A stretch of DNA of 14,951 bases. Source: an uncultured Collinsella sp. Its GTDB lineage: Bacteria > Actinomycetota > Coriobacteriia > Coriobacteriales > Coriobacteriaceae. Made by a program: the position numbers and the translations under genes. Positions 1-5,199 of the stretch are shown in pieces. Location: NCBI GenBank assembly GCA_900751695.1, contig CAADSS010000082.1, forward strand, positions 1-14,951. Direction: 5' to 3'. The notes below the pieces were generated by a model, which saw only the letters and a list, made by a program, of their open reading frames with translations, had not been told where the DNA came from and searched no databases. Positions within the stretch are counted from its first letter, which is position 1; each line of letters begins with the position of its first letter.

Positions 1-31
1 GGCCCCTCTGGGGTTGCCTACCCGGATTCGC

Positions 32-73
32 GCCTCAGGACTCAGCGCAACGCGTTGCGCTGAGTCCTGAGGC
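32..73. repeat. Perfect 42-bp palindrome
   Basis: The 21-bp arms 32-52 and 53-73 are exact reverse complements with no spacer (centre CAACG/CGTTG). The sequence could extrude as a cruciform or fold as a hairpin in RNA. No T-run follows on the plus side, so it is not a classical rho-independent terminator. It lies about 100 bp upstream of the tRNA. It could be the end of an upstream transcription unit or a protein-binding site. A smaller CCCC-TCT-GGGG hairpin sits at about 4-14. Confidence 0.85.
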
Positions 74-159
74 TGTTGCAATGAAAATGAGAATCAAGGT
101 ACTCCTTTGTGGTGGTTTTCCAGTTTACCAACGATATACGCGCCGGCAAAAAAGTCTGC

Positions 160-165
160 TATACT
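160..165 (+). promoter_or_regulatory. Putative -10 box of tRNA-Glu
   Basis: TATACT lies 10 nt before the mature tRNA 5' end, a suitable distance for a short leader. No good -35 hexamer is seen at 16-18 bp upstream, so this rests on the -10 match and its position only. Confidence 0.4.
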
Positions 166-175
166 CTTTCCCGCT

Positions 176-252
176 GTCCCCATCGTCTAGCGGCCAAGGA
201 CGCCACCCTTTCAAGGTGGATATCGCGGGTTCGAATCCCGCTGGGGGCACCA
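176..252 (+). tRNA. tRNA-Glu (anticodon UUC), CCA encoded
   Basis: The cloverleaf is complete. The acceptor stem is GTCCCCA (176-182) with TGGGGGC (242-248), followed by discriminator A249 and encoded CCA 250-252. The anticodon stem CCACC/GGTGG (203-207/215-219) encloses loop CTTTCAA, giving anticodon TTC (210-212). The T-arm is GCGGGTTCGAATCCCGC. The gene is the integration target of the element that follows. Its 5' half is host DNA, and the 3' part from 208 onward would have been supplied by the element, keeping the tRNA functional. The displaced original 3' end is at 5337-5381. Confidence 0.97.
208..252 (+). repeat. attL: 45-bp direct repeat in tRNA-Glu 3' end
   Basis: Positions 208-252 are identical to 5337-5381. 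Flanking bases differ on both sides (C207/T5336 and C253/T5382). The repeat begins at the first base of the anticodon loop and runs through CCA, the classic target of tyrosine recombinases that use tRNA genes. The crossover probably lies in the anticodon-loop segment. Confidence 0.93.
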
Positions 253-263
253 CAGCATTTGAG

Positions 264-305
264 CAGGTCAAGGCGTGTTTTTCGTCTTGGCCTGTTTTTG
301 TTTTT
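264..305 (+). terminator. Element-borne terminator for tRNA-Glu
   Basis: CAGGTCAAGGCG (264-275) pairs with CGTCTTGGCCTG (283-294), including two G-T pairs, around a 7-nt T-rich loop. TTTTTGTTTTT follows. It lies 11 nt after the tRNA CCA and inside the element, so it appears to replace the native terminator displaced beyond attR. Confidence 0.85.
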
Positions 306-313
306 AGGGGCTT

Positions 314-368
314 GCCGCAAAATGCGCCGCAAAATCGCCGCAAAACTCCGCCGCAAACGCGCCGCAAA
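314..368 (+). repeat. Left arm-site array: five GCCGCAAA copies
   Basis: Copies of GCCGCAAA start at 314, 326, 337, 350 and 361, with spacings of 12, 11, 13 and 11 bp. The first three extend to GCCGCAAAA. The three-copy block 314-345 matches 5200-5231 near attR except for one base (T335 versus C5221). A directly repeated short motif, at near-helical spacing and at both ends next to an integrase with an N-terminal arm-binding-like domain, fits arm-type integrase binding sites. No binding data can be inferred from sequence alone. Confidence 0.75.
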
Positions 369-405
369 TCTCGGACGGTATCGCCTCGGCACTACGCCGA
401 ATCTC

Positions 406-500
406 CTTTTTTAGGGCTTCGCATTGTTCGCATTGAACGCCCCGCTTTTTTAGGGCGTGACATTGTTGACATTGAACGCACCACCCCGCTTTTTTAGGCT
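406..500 (+). repeat. Tandem ~35-bp repeats near attL
   Basis: Two 35-bp units at 406-440 and 445-479 share CTTTTTTAGGGC at one end and CATTGAACGC at the other. Each also contains an internal CATTGTT...CATTG doublet. A third partial unit, CTTTTTTAGGCT, starts at 489. They lie between the arm sites and the final terminator of the minus-strand genes, in a stretch (253-554) with no gene. They may bind an accessory protein such as an excisionase or replication factor. Confidence 0.7.
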
Positions 501-525
501 TGTGAAAATTATGATTATCGGCATG

Positions 526-546
526 AAAAGGCCCCGCCGGGGGCCT
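526..546 (-). terminator. Terminator of the element's leftmost gene
   Basis: On the minus strand AGGCCCC pairs with GGGGCCT around a 4-nt loop (529-546 in plus coordinates), followed by TTTT (complement of 526-529). It lies just after the stop codon of the 555-821 gene and ends the minus-strand transcription of the element. Confidence 0.8.
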
Positions 547-554
547 GCTGTTGT

Positions 555-821
555 CTAGGGGACGGGAACCTCTTTAGCCTCTCCCATTTCCAGCTCAATT
601 GGGGACGGCTCTTCATGCCGAATGAAATACGGAGCTGGGAAAAAATCGACTTCCCCTGTCTCCTTATTGATGGCATAAGGGGTGTCGCCCGGGGTCATCT
701 TTCCATCGAATCCGAAATAAACGAACCAGTGATATTTGCCCTCGTATGCGCACACTGGGCCGTAACCGTCAACGGCCTCCTCTTCCAGAATCGGCTTTAT
801 GGCCTCTTCCAATGTGAGCAT
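555..821 (-). CDS. YrhB/Imm35-like small protein (88 aa)
   Basis: This is an 88-aa acidic protein with no signal peptide or membrane segment. The central part has aromatic residues (YHWFVYFGFDG) followed by a TPYAINKETGEVDFFP stretch. That resembles the 'P-x-I-V-D-K-x-T-G-E-V' strand of YrhB/Imm35-like proteins, but the match is by eye and weak. ATG at 821 was chosen over upstream non-ATG starts because GGGGAGG lies 9 nt before it. It is the last gene of the element before its terminator and so is likely cargo rather than mobility machinery. Its function is not established. An immunity-like or chaperone-like role would be speculation. Confidence 0.7.
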   Translation of the reverse strand: MLTLEEAIKPILEEEAVDGYGPVCAYEGKYHWFVYFGFDGKMTPGDTPYAINKETGEVDFFPAPYFIRHEEPSPIELEMGEAKEVPVP

Positions 822-855
822 AACCGCCAACCTCCCCAATCGCCCGCACTCGGCA

Positions 856-913
856 CGGCACGCTCGGAACGTCCTGCAGGTAGTGAACGGAGAACCTGCA
901 GGGAGGCGTGCCG
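856..913. repeat. Nested inverted repeat between two element genes
   Basis: Outer arms CGGCACGC (856-863) and GCGTGCCG (906-913) enclose inner arms CCTGCAGGT (873-881) and ACCTGCAGG (894-902). CCTGCAGG is itself palindromic. It lies between the S24-fold gene and the YrhB-like gene on the minus strand. No T-run follows, so it may be an RNA structure or operator rather than an intrinsic terminator. Confidence 0.6.
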
Positions 914-946
914 CCTCGGGAACGGACGCGTAGCAGCGCCTCGCCC

Positions 947-1363
947 CTATTCCTCTGGTATGGCTTTGAGGCTAACGCCCCTCACGGGTTCGTACACCTC
1001 CACCAGCGTACCCACGAACATTATACCGCCCTCGTCTGCCCGCTTCTTTCCTAGGGGCCTCAAATCATCTTTATAGGCCCTATTGTCGTGCGCTAGCAGT
1101 ACTCGCCCGCCCTCGGCCTCAAACGCCTTAATTCGGGCTACTCGTTGCGTTTTCGGGCCATATGGCGGCAACCTGTAAAGCCCTATCTCCCCAACCTCGG
1201 GAACACGAGGAACCCAAACGCCCATCATCCCCGCCGTTAGCGTCGGTTCCATGCAGTCGCCCGTGAGCCACGTGGAGAACGCCCCCGTACCCTCGTCGTG
1301 CGAAGATAGATCGCCCTGAGCCCCCCCCCCCCGCATCGTTCGGCGTTTCTCGCTCTCGTCCAT
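947..1363 (-). CDS. S24/LexA-fold protein without HTH, altered catalytic dyad
   Basis: This 138-aa protein matches the C-terminal (S24/S26-like) fold of LexA/CI repressors. It has GDCMEPTLTAG (residues 35-45), a strand GEIGLYRL (58-65), RVARIKAF (74-81) and a final GTLVEVYE strand (118-125). In active members the motifs are G-D-S-M and V-K-R-[IL]. Here the nucleophile position is Cys37 and the lysine position is Ala76, although Lys79 is near. Self-cleavage is therefore doubtful. No DNA-binding domain precedes it. Residues 11-14 are encoded by a 12-G run (1321-1332), a slippage-prone tract. ATG 1363 has an AGAAGAGG ribosome site. An in-frame ATG at 1480 lacks one and was not chosen. It could be a co-repressor, anti-repressor or regulator of a resident phage. 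Confidence 0.75.
   Translation of the reverse strand: MDESEKRRTMRGGGAQGDLSSHDEGTGAFSTWLTGDCMEPTLTAGMMGVWVPRVPEVGEIGLYRLPPYGPKTQRVARIKAFEAEGGRVLLAHDNRAYKDDLRPLGKKRADEGGIMFVGTLVEVYEPVRGVSLKAIPEE
1321..1332. repeat. Homopolymer tract of 12 C (12 G in coding strand)
   Basis: An uninterrupted C12 run sits within codons 11-15 of the S24-fold gene. Loss or gain of one base would truncate the protein soon after the start. Such G/C runs are typical of contingency loci, but they can also hide sequencing errors. Confidence 0.9.
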
Positions 1364-1529
1364 GTCGGCCTCTTCTCTCTCGTGGGCTTGTCTCCGTTTC
1401 GCCCGTATCGAGGTTAGGACAGTGAACGCGGCCCGTTTCCCCTCCCCGCCGGGAACGCCCGAACTACCGAACCCCTGCATATGCCGCGCCGCGCGGGTTG
1501 ATACGCCGCCCCCGTGATTGATCGAGACG

Positions 1530-1566
1530 AAAAGCGGGGCGCACCCGTTCCCACAGTGCGCCCCGC
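1530..1566 (-). terminator. Terminator after the 21-aa ORF
   Basis: The 11-bp perfect stem GCGGGGCGCAC (1534-1544) / GTGCGCCCCGC (1556-1566) has an 11-nt loop. On the minus strand it is followed by TTTTCGTCT. It begins 2 nt after the stop at 1568 and separates the early small-gene operon from the S24-fold gene, which must then have its own promoter or depend on read-through. Confidence 0.85.
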
Positions 1567-1567
1567 C

Positions 1568-1633
1568 TCACATCTTGGGCATTTTCCAATCGTCGAGCTT
1601 TTCCAGCTCACCCGCAAAATCGAACTCGCCCAT
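1568..1633 (-). CDS. Small ORF, 21 aa, unknown
   Basis: ATG at 1633 is preceded by a perfect AGGAGG 10 nt upstream, which overlaps the end of the preceding 73-aa gene. The peptide begins MGEFDFAGELEKLDD, has one Trp, and is acidic then basic. It ends at TGA 1568-1570, directly before the terminator. Strong initiation signal, tight coupling and position as last gene of the operon support translation. No family is recognised. It might be a leader-type or regulatory peptide of the element. Confidence 0.55.
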   Translation of the reverse strand: MGEFDFAGELEKLDDWKMPKM

Positions 1634-1640
1634 AGCGGCC

Positions 1641-1862
1641 TCACCTCCTAGCTTTCCTCTGCCTCGTGGCCTGAGCCTTGCCCAATAGGTCGTTGACCCG
1701 CTCTATGCACTCACGCGCCTCGGCTATGAGGCGTTGACGCTTTCCCGTTGCCTCGGCCTCCGCCGCCTCGATCTCTTTGAGGGTGTGCGTAGCGCTCCAC
1801 CGTGAACGGCTTAGGGCATCTGGCACCCATTCGGCATGAATAGCCGCTTTAGCCCTCTCCAT
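1641..1862 (-). CDS. Unknown small helical protein (73 aa)
   Basis: This 73-aa basic protein has a predicted long helix rich in Glu/Ala and Arg (about residues 28-60, EIEAAEAEATGKRQRLIAEA) and a very basic tail ending RQRKARR. It may be a nucleic-acid-associated or coiled-coil protein. ATG 1862 has only a weak ribosome site, so translation may be coupled to whatever lies just upstream. Its last codons contain the AGGAGG that serves the next 21-aa ORF. It belongs to the minus-strand operon between the winged-helix-like gene and the terminator at 1530-1566. No family is recognised. Confidence 0.6.
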   Translation of the reverse strand: MERAKAAIHAEWVPDALSRSRWSATHTLKEIEAAEAEATGKRQRLIAEARECIERVNDLLGKAQATRQRKARR

Positions 1863-1873
1863 GCCTAAACCCG

Positions 1874-1973
1874 CTAGGCAACGGTTCTACCGCCCCTGAG
1901 CCTCGCCGCCAATTCGGCATCAATCGCGTATCTATCGCCCTCCGCCCCTTTCTTTTTAATCTCTTTATCCTTT
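1874..1973 (-). other. Open frame without a normal start (possible remnant)
   Basis: Between the winged-helix-like gene and the 73-aa gene, a coding-like frame reads about KDKEIKKKGAEGDRYAIDAE and continues to TAG at 1874-1876. No ATG, GTG or suitable TTG begins it. An ATT with AAAGGA 7 nt upstream is the only plausible initiator. It ends 11 bp before the next start. It could be a small gene with an ATT start, a gene whose start was lost, or chance. Confidence 0.25.
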
Positions 1974-2526
1974 AGGGTGGTGCCACCGCACCAGCTAACT
2001 CGTCCGTTCGTACTACCTTTCTCTGCCTGTTAGGTAGTACGCTCGCACCAGCTAACCGCGCTATCGCCTCGGCCTCTGGTGGTATCGGTGTCCCGTCCTT
2101 TGCGTTGAGCGTGACCATCTGCACCGCCCTCGGTTCGTTCCTCGCCCCTATCACGTAAACCGCCGCGCTGCCCCGCCTGCCCTCGTGCCCGTGCATGGTT
2201 TCGAGCAGCGGGGCGCTTGTCCCGTCTGGGAACCAAACCGTATAGCGTTTAAGCCTCTTCACCGCGTTGTTTACCTGTCCCTCGGTTATGCATAGCTCCG
2301 AGGCAATGGCGGATACCGGGGCAGACACGGCCCGTCCCTCGAATGGCGTACCAACCGCCACGCTTGGCGAATATCGAGGCTTGCCCAGATAGCGCACTAA
2401 AACGGACAGAACCGCCGCCGCAACACCCGAGCTTAGCCCCACCAATACCTGCAACATGCTGGGGTAAAGCGTTGTGAACGTTCCATCTCTCCGTTTCGTA
2501 GCCTCGCGGCTATCCAACGCCCACAC
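1972..2526 (-). CDS. Winged-helix-like protein, possible replication or regulatory factor
   Basis: This 184-aa protein has a helical segment LSSGVAAAVLSVLVRYLG (31-48), then a probable HTH at about 70-95 (VSAIASELCITEGQVNNAVK) and a wing-like strand pair. The pattern of a helix ending in 'LvRYlg' followed by 'iA.eL.it...V..alkrL' resembles winged-helix domains of plasmid and phage replication initiators, but no catalytic Rep motif is visible. The GTG start at 2526 overlaps the preceding HTH_17 gene by 17 bp. An alternative is ATG at residue 24, with a poor ribosome site. Its place in the operon after an Xis-like gene is where integrative plasmids often keep their replication gene. The function is inferred weakly. 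Confidence 0.7.
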   Translation of the reverse strand: MWALDSREATKRRDGTFTTLYPSMLQVLVGLSSGVAAAVLSVLVRYLGKPRYSPSVAVGTPFEGRAVSAPVSAIASELCITEGQVNNAVKRLKRYTVWFPDGTSAPLLETMHGHEGRRGSAAVYVIGARNEPRAVQMVTLNAKDGTPIPPEAEAIARLAGASVLPNRQRKVVRTDELAGAVAPP

Positions 2527-2713
2527 CCGCCAAAGCTAGAACCGAGCTACGAGTTACGTAGACGCGCCGCCCAACCTTCGCCGTCGCTAGGGCACCCGAG
2601 GCAATGAGCCGCCTAACGGTGCGTTCGCTCATGTCGAGTACGGCCCCCGCCTGCGATACCGTGAGCAGCCGCCCCATCTTGACGGGAACGGCTCTAACGT
2701 CCTCGTTCCACAT
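2510..2713 (-). CDS. HTH_17/MerR-like small DNA-binding protein (Xis candidate)
   Basis: A 67-aa protein almost entirely made of an excisionase-type HTH_17 domain: LLTVSQAGAVLDMSERTVRR (17-36), then LIASGALATAKVGRRVYVTR (37-56). The 'VS-A-vLd-Sertv-R-I-sG-l-a-kvGrr--v-rs-v' pattern is typical. Such proteins bend DNA at attachment sites or regulate promoters. ATG 2713 was chosen because AGGAGG lies 8 nt upstream. The in-frame GTG at 2722 overlaps that ribosome site. It overlaps the previous gene by 20 bp and the next by 17 bp, so all three are translationally coupled. It is one of two candidates for the excisionase. Confidence 0.85.
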   Translation of the reverse strand: MWNEDVRAVPVKMGRLLTVSQAGAVLDMSERTVRRLIASGALATAKVGRRVYVTRSSVLALAGVGVG

Positions 2714-2930
2714 CGCCGCCACCTCCTAGGCGCTTGCGGCGCACCAGCTCGCGCCCTATAGCGTGGAACCTGCCCATAGCCCAGCGGCGATAAGGGGCAC
2801 CCTCGCCCATGCCGCACGTTCTGAACGCCAACCTGTCGCACTCCGCTGAGATTTCGGCTTGGCTCATGCCCTGAACGTCTAGGTTGGCTGCATGCCTGAT
2901 AGCGGCAAGTGCCGCCTTTAGTGGCCTCAT
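2694..2930 (-). CDS. Unknown 78-aa basic protein
   Basis: This 78-aa protein has an N-terminal helix (PLKAALAAIRHAANLDV), a middle SQAEISAECDRLAF helix, then a basic stretch RRWAMGRFHAIGRELVRRKR and a Gly-rich tail. No family is recognised. ATG 2930 has AGGTGG 5 nt upstream and was preferred to GTG 2939, which overlaps it. It lies between two HTH_17 genes in a tightly packed operon. Its start is 9 bp after the stop of the upstream gene and its end overlaps the next start by 20 bp. The charge suggests nucleic-acid contact, but this is only inference. Confidence 0.65.
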   Translation of the reverse strand: MRPLKAALAAIRHAANLDVQGMSQAEISAECDRLAFRTCGMGEGAPYRRWAMGRFHAIGRELVRRKRLGGGGDVERGR

Positions 2931-2939
2931 GTCCGCCAC

Positions 2940-3164
2940 CTAGATAAGCGCCGCATATGCAAGCAGCGAATCACGGTTGATCTTCCAGCGCATACCCGTA
3001 TTAACGGCTTTGAGCCTGCCCGACTTGCACGCCCTCGTGATAGTTGGCTTTGAACAACGGGCAATCGCCGCTGCCTCGGGCGCTGATAGCGGGTTGGGCA
3101 GTTCCTCAAAACGCCCCTCTTGCGCGATAGCCGCCAACCTGTCTAGCTGTTCCTGAGTACACAT
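2940..3164 (-). CDS. HTH_17 DNA-binding protein, first gene of the early operon
   Basis: A 74-aa protein with an HTH_17/excisionase-like domain in its C-terminal two thirds: LSAPEAAAIARCSKPTITRA (26-45), CKSGRLKAVNTGMRWKINRD (46-65), then SLLAYA. ATG 3164 has GGAGGGG 5 nt upstream. The open frame continues upstream to 3305, but those starts lack a ribosome site and run through the likely promoter region. It is the first gene of the operon read toward 1568 and is a good candidate for a recombination directionality factor or an early regulator of the element. Confidence 0.8.
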   Translation of the reverse strand: MCTQEQLDRLAAIAQEGRFEELPNPLSAPEAAAIARCSKPTITRACKSGRLKAVNTGMRWKINRDSLLAYAALI

Positions 3165-3194
3165 TGCAACCCCTCCGTAGGTAGTTACCGAATC

Positions 3195-3238
3195 GTTCGC
3201 GCGCGTTTGGTTCAGTTTGTACCGCGCGTAACGCGAAC
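3195..3238. promoter_or_regulatory. Candidate operator/promoter region of the early operon
   Basis: GTTCGCG (3195-3201) and CGCGAAC (3232-3238) form an inverted repeat within a CGCG-rich stretch directly upstream of the 3164 start. This is the only sizeable gap before the small-gene operon. No convincing -35/-10 pair was found, so the promoter itself is inferred from position. Confidence 0.35.
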
Positions 3239-3303
3239 AGTCCACAACGCCGTTTACCTGCGGAAATGCTGAAACGTTCATTTTGCTATTCATTTTTCGG
3301 CGC

Positions 3304-3350
3304 ATAAAACGAACCGTAGGCGCGGATAGTGCGTCTACGGTTCGTTTTAT
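3304..3350. terminator. Long hairpin, probable terminator after the HTH regulator
   Basis: Perfect 16-bp arms 3304-3319 and 3335-3350 (ATAAAACGAACCGTAG and its complement) extend inward by four more pairs, one of them G-T, to a 7-nt loop. The arms end in TTTTAT on each strand. It begins 17 bp after the stop of the 3367-3975 gene, so it probably ends the int-regulator transcript. The symmetry would also allow it to act as an operator or insulator for the next operon. Confidence 0.7.
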
Positions 3351-3366
3351 AGCTATTTCGTTCGGT

Positions 3367-3975
3367 TTAGTGCCCTCGGATTAGGCTCCAAACTGAATCG
3401 ATTTCATCACCTCGTGAGAACAAAACATCAGTATCTTCACCGTTTGCCAACAACATTGAGCGCACCACCTCGGTTAGGGCTGATAGCTGGGTATCGGTGA
3501 GATACCAACACGCGTCGGCTATTCCTGCTATATCCTCGGCCCTGTCCTCGTTGGCGGTAAGCTCCCCGCTTGCCCTGCTGGGCACATCGAGCAACCCAGC
3601 TACAAACTCGTTGAACGTCTGAGCGCTTTCGCCACCACGCCCCAACCGCTCCGCGAGGTCGATTATCTCGCGCACGTGTCGGGGCTTAGCCTTGTGCGGC
3701 TCCTTGGCCCATGCTGAGACGGTGGACGGCCCTACGCCGCACGCCCCCGCCACAGCCGCCTGCTTTAGGCCATATCTCTCGCATATGCGCCTAATGGCGT
3801 CCGAATCGTCAGCAAACTTGGGGCGGCTCTGCATATCGAGGCCATGCGACATGAGCCACTTGACCGCATCATCTGGGAACGCCGCGCGGTACCCGTCCAC
3901 CTCGCGCCCCCATTCGACCGCACGCATAGCCCTAGTGTGGAACTCGTCCAGCACCTCGGCGCCCGCCCCCATCAC
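3367..3975 (-). CDS. HTH regulator overlapping integrase (202 aa)
   Basis: This 202-aa protein has a Cro/CI- or homeodomain-like HTH at about residues 60-90: RRICERYGLKQAAVAGACGV, then GPSTVSAWAKEP. A helical region around 100-112 follows, then a C-terminal part with LTDTQLSALTEVVRSMLLAN (159-178), a helix often seen in repressor C-termini. The ATG at 3975 overlaps the integrase stop (ATGA, 4 bp), so the two genes are co-transcribed and probably coupled. It is a likely element repressor, or a regulator of integrase and of the divergent use of the two operons. An ATG immediately downstream (residue 2) is an equivalent start. No protease domain is fused, unlike classical CI. Confidence 0.82.
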   Translation of the reverse strand: MMGAGAEVLDEFHTRAMRAVEWGREVDGYRAAFPDDAVKWLMSHGLDMQSRPKFADDSDAIRRICERYGLKQAAVAGACGVGPSTVSAWAKEPHKAKPRHVREIIDLAERLGRGGESAQTFNEFVAGLLDVPSRASGELTANEDRAEDIAGIADACWYLTDTQLSALTEVVRSMLLANGEDTDVLFSRGDEIDSVWSLIRGH

Positions 3976-5174
3976 TCGCCGCCCCCCACGGTAAGCGCGT
4001 TCTCAACGGCTAGGGCGGCGCGGCGCTTGCCCTCGCGCGTTGCGTCGGCGTAGGTGTTGAGCGTCATAGCCGCGTTCGAGTGCCCAAGCATGGCGGAAAC
4101 GGCCTTTACGTCAACGCCGCTCTCAATGGCGATGGTTGCGAACGTGTGGCGTAGATCGTGGAACGTGGGGCGCGTGCCCTGAGTGCCCTTTATCTCGATG
4201 GCGCCTGCTAGCTCGCGCCACTTGTTGCCCAGATACTGGGGCCTGAGGAACCCACCGCGAATGTCCCCGAGAACGAAAAACCTTTCATCGAACGGAACCC
4301 CAGCGGCGCGGCAATCGGCCTCCACCCGCTCGCGCCTCGCCCTCAAATCGTCGGCAAGGGCACCGCCAAACGTGACGTATCGGGCACTATCCGTTGTCTT
4401 TGCGTCTTTGAGGTAGTAGGCCGCGCCGTCCCTGCCCAACGCCTCGTCAACGTAGAGCGTGCCGCGCTCAATGTCCACGTTCGACCATCTGAGGGCGCAT
4501 ATCTCCGCCTCTCGCATCCCAGTGAACAGGGCAATTTTGATACCGAGCAGCTGGGGCGTGAGGTCGAGCGCGTCGAGCACCGCGAGGACGGTGCGCACGC
4601 CCTCGACCGTGAGCGCGTTCGGCTTGGGCCTCGTGCCCTTGGGCGCTTTCACGCCGCGCGTTGGGTCTTTAATGAGCAGATCCGAGTTAATAGCCTCGTT
4701 CATGGCAGACCTGAGCAGGGTGAGCGACTTGCGAACGGTAACGGCACTGTAACCCTCGGATAGCTTCGCTACCCACGCCCTCACCGTATCGGGGTTGAGC
4801 TTGGATAGCTCCACATCACCCAGTGTCGGGGTTATCTGCTTATCGAGGTAGCGCGTATACCCGTTGAAGGTGGACGGCTCTATCTCGTGGCGCTTTCCGT
4901 CCAGATAGCGGCGAACGTAGGCGCTCACCGTGAGCGGCGCGTCGGCATCCAGCCCGAGCGCGGTAAGGGCGCTCGCCTCCTGCTGTTTCCTCTGCCACTC
5001 GGCTTCAATCTCACTTAGCCACGCCTCGGCCTCTTTCTGGGCCGCACGCTTGCCCGTGGCCTCCAAACCAGTTGAGACTTTGCGCCACTTTCCCGTTGCC
5101 TCGTCCTTGTATGAGGCCTCCGCAATCAGTCCGCGCCCCTTGCGCTCCCTGATCCGTACGCTCGTATAGTGCAT
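3972..5174 (-). CDS. int: Tyrosine recombinase/integrase
   Basis: A 400-aa site-specific integrase. The N-terminus (about 1-60) is an arm-DNA-binding-like domain (SVRIRERKGRG, GKWRKVSTGLEA). A SAM-like core-binding domain spans about 80-180 (LTVSAYVRRYLD, EPSTFNGYTRYLDKQITPTL). The catalytic domain is about 190-390. All active residues are visible: Arg221 (FTGMREAEICALRW), Lys259 (DAKTTDSARYV), His339 and Arg342 (HDLRH), His365 (LGHSN) and Tyr375 (LNTYAD). ATG 5174 was chosen because GGAG lies 8 nt upstream; the in-frame GTG 5192 is less likely. The start faces attR, 163 bp away. GCCGCAAA repeats sit 26 bp upstream of the start, so binding there could repress int. Length is normal and the enzyme appears intact. 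Confidence 0.97.
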   Translation of the reverse strand: MHYTSVRIRERKGRGLIAEASYKDEATGKWRKVSTGLEATGKRAAQKEAEAWLSEIEAEWQRKQQEASALTALGLDADAPLTVSAYVRRYLDGKRHEIEPSTFNGYTRYLDKQITPTLGDVELSKLNPDTVRAWVAKLSEGYSAVTVRKSLTLLRSAMNEAINSDLLIKDPTRGVKAPKGTRPKPNALTVEGVRTVLAVLDALDLTPQLLGIKIALFTGMREAEICALRWSNVDIERGTLYVDEALGRDGAAYYLKDAKTTDSARYVTFGGALADDLRARRERVEADCRAAGVPFDERFFVLGDIRGGFLRPQYLGNKWRELAGAIEIKGTQGTRPTFHDLRHTFATIAIESGVDVKAVSAMLGHSNAAMTLNTYADATREGKRRAALAVENALTVGGGE

Positions 5175-5199
5175 CGCGGTATCTCCGTTCACTCGCCGC

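Noticed and set aside
314..368. Short regularly spaced repeats as a CRISPR array
   Set aside because: The repeats are 8-9 bp with 2-5 bp between them. CRISPR repeats and spacers are far longer, and no cas gene is present.
125..392. Minus-strand ORFs across the tRNA gene reading PPAGFEPAIST; the same peptide appears at 5011-5382
   Set aside because: This is the well-known false translation of the antisense strand of tRNA-Glu. Both copies arise from the tRNA or its 3'-end repeat.
615..1076. A 153-aa plus-strand ORF inside the element
   Set aside because: It runs antisense to two minus-strand genes with good ribosome sites, lacks one itself, and crosses the inverted repeat at 856-913.
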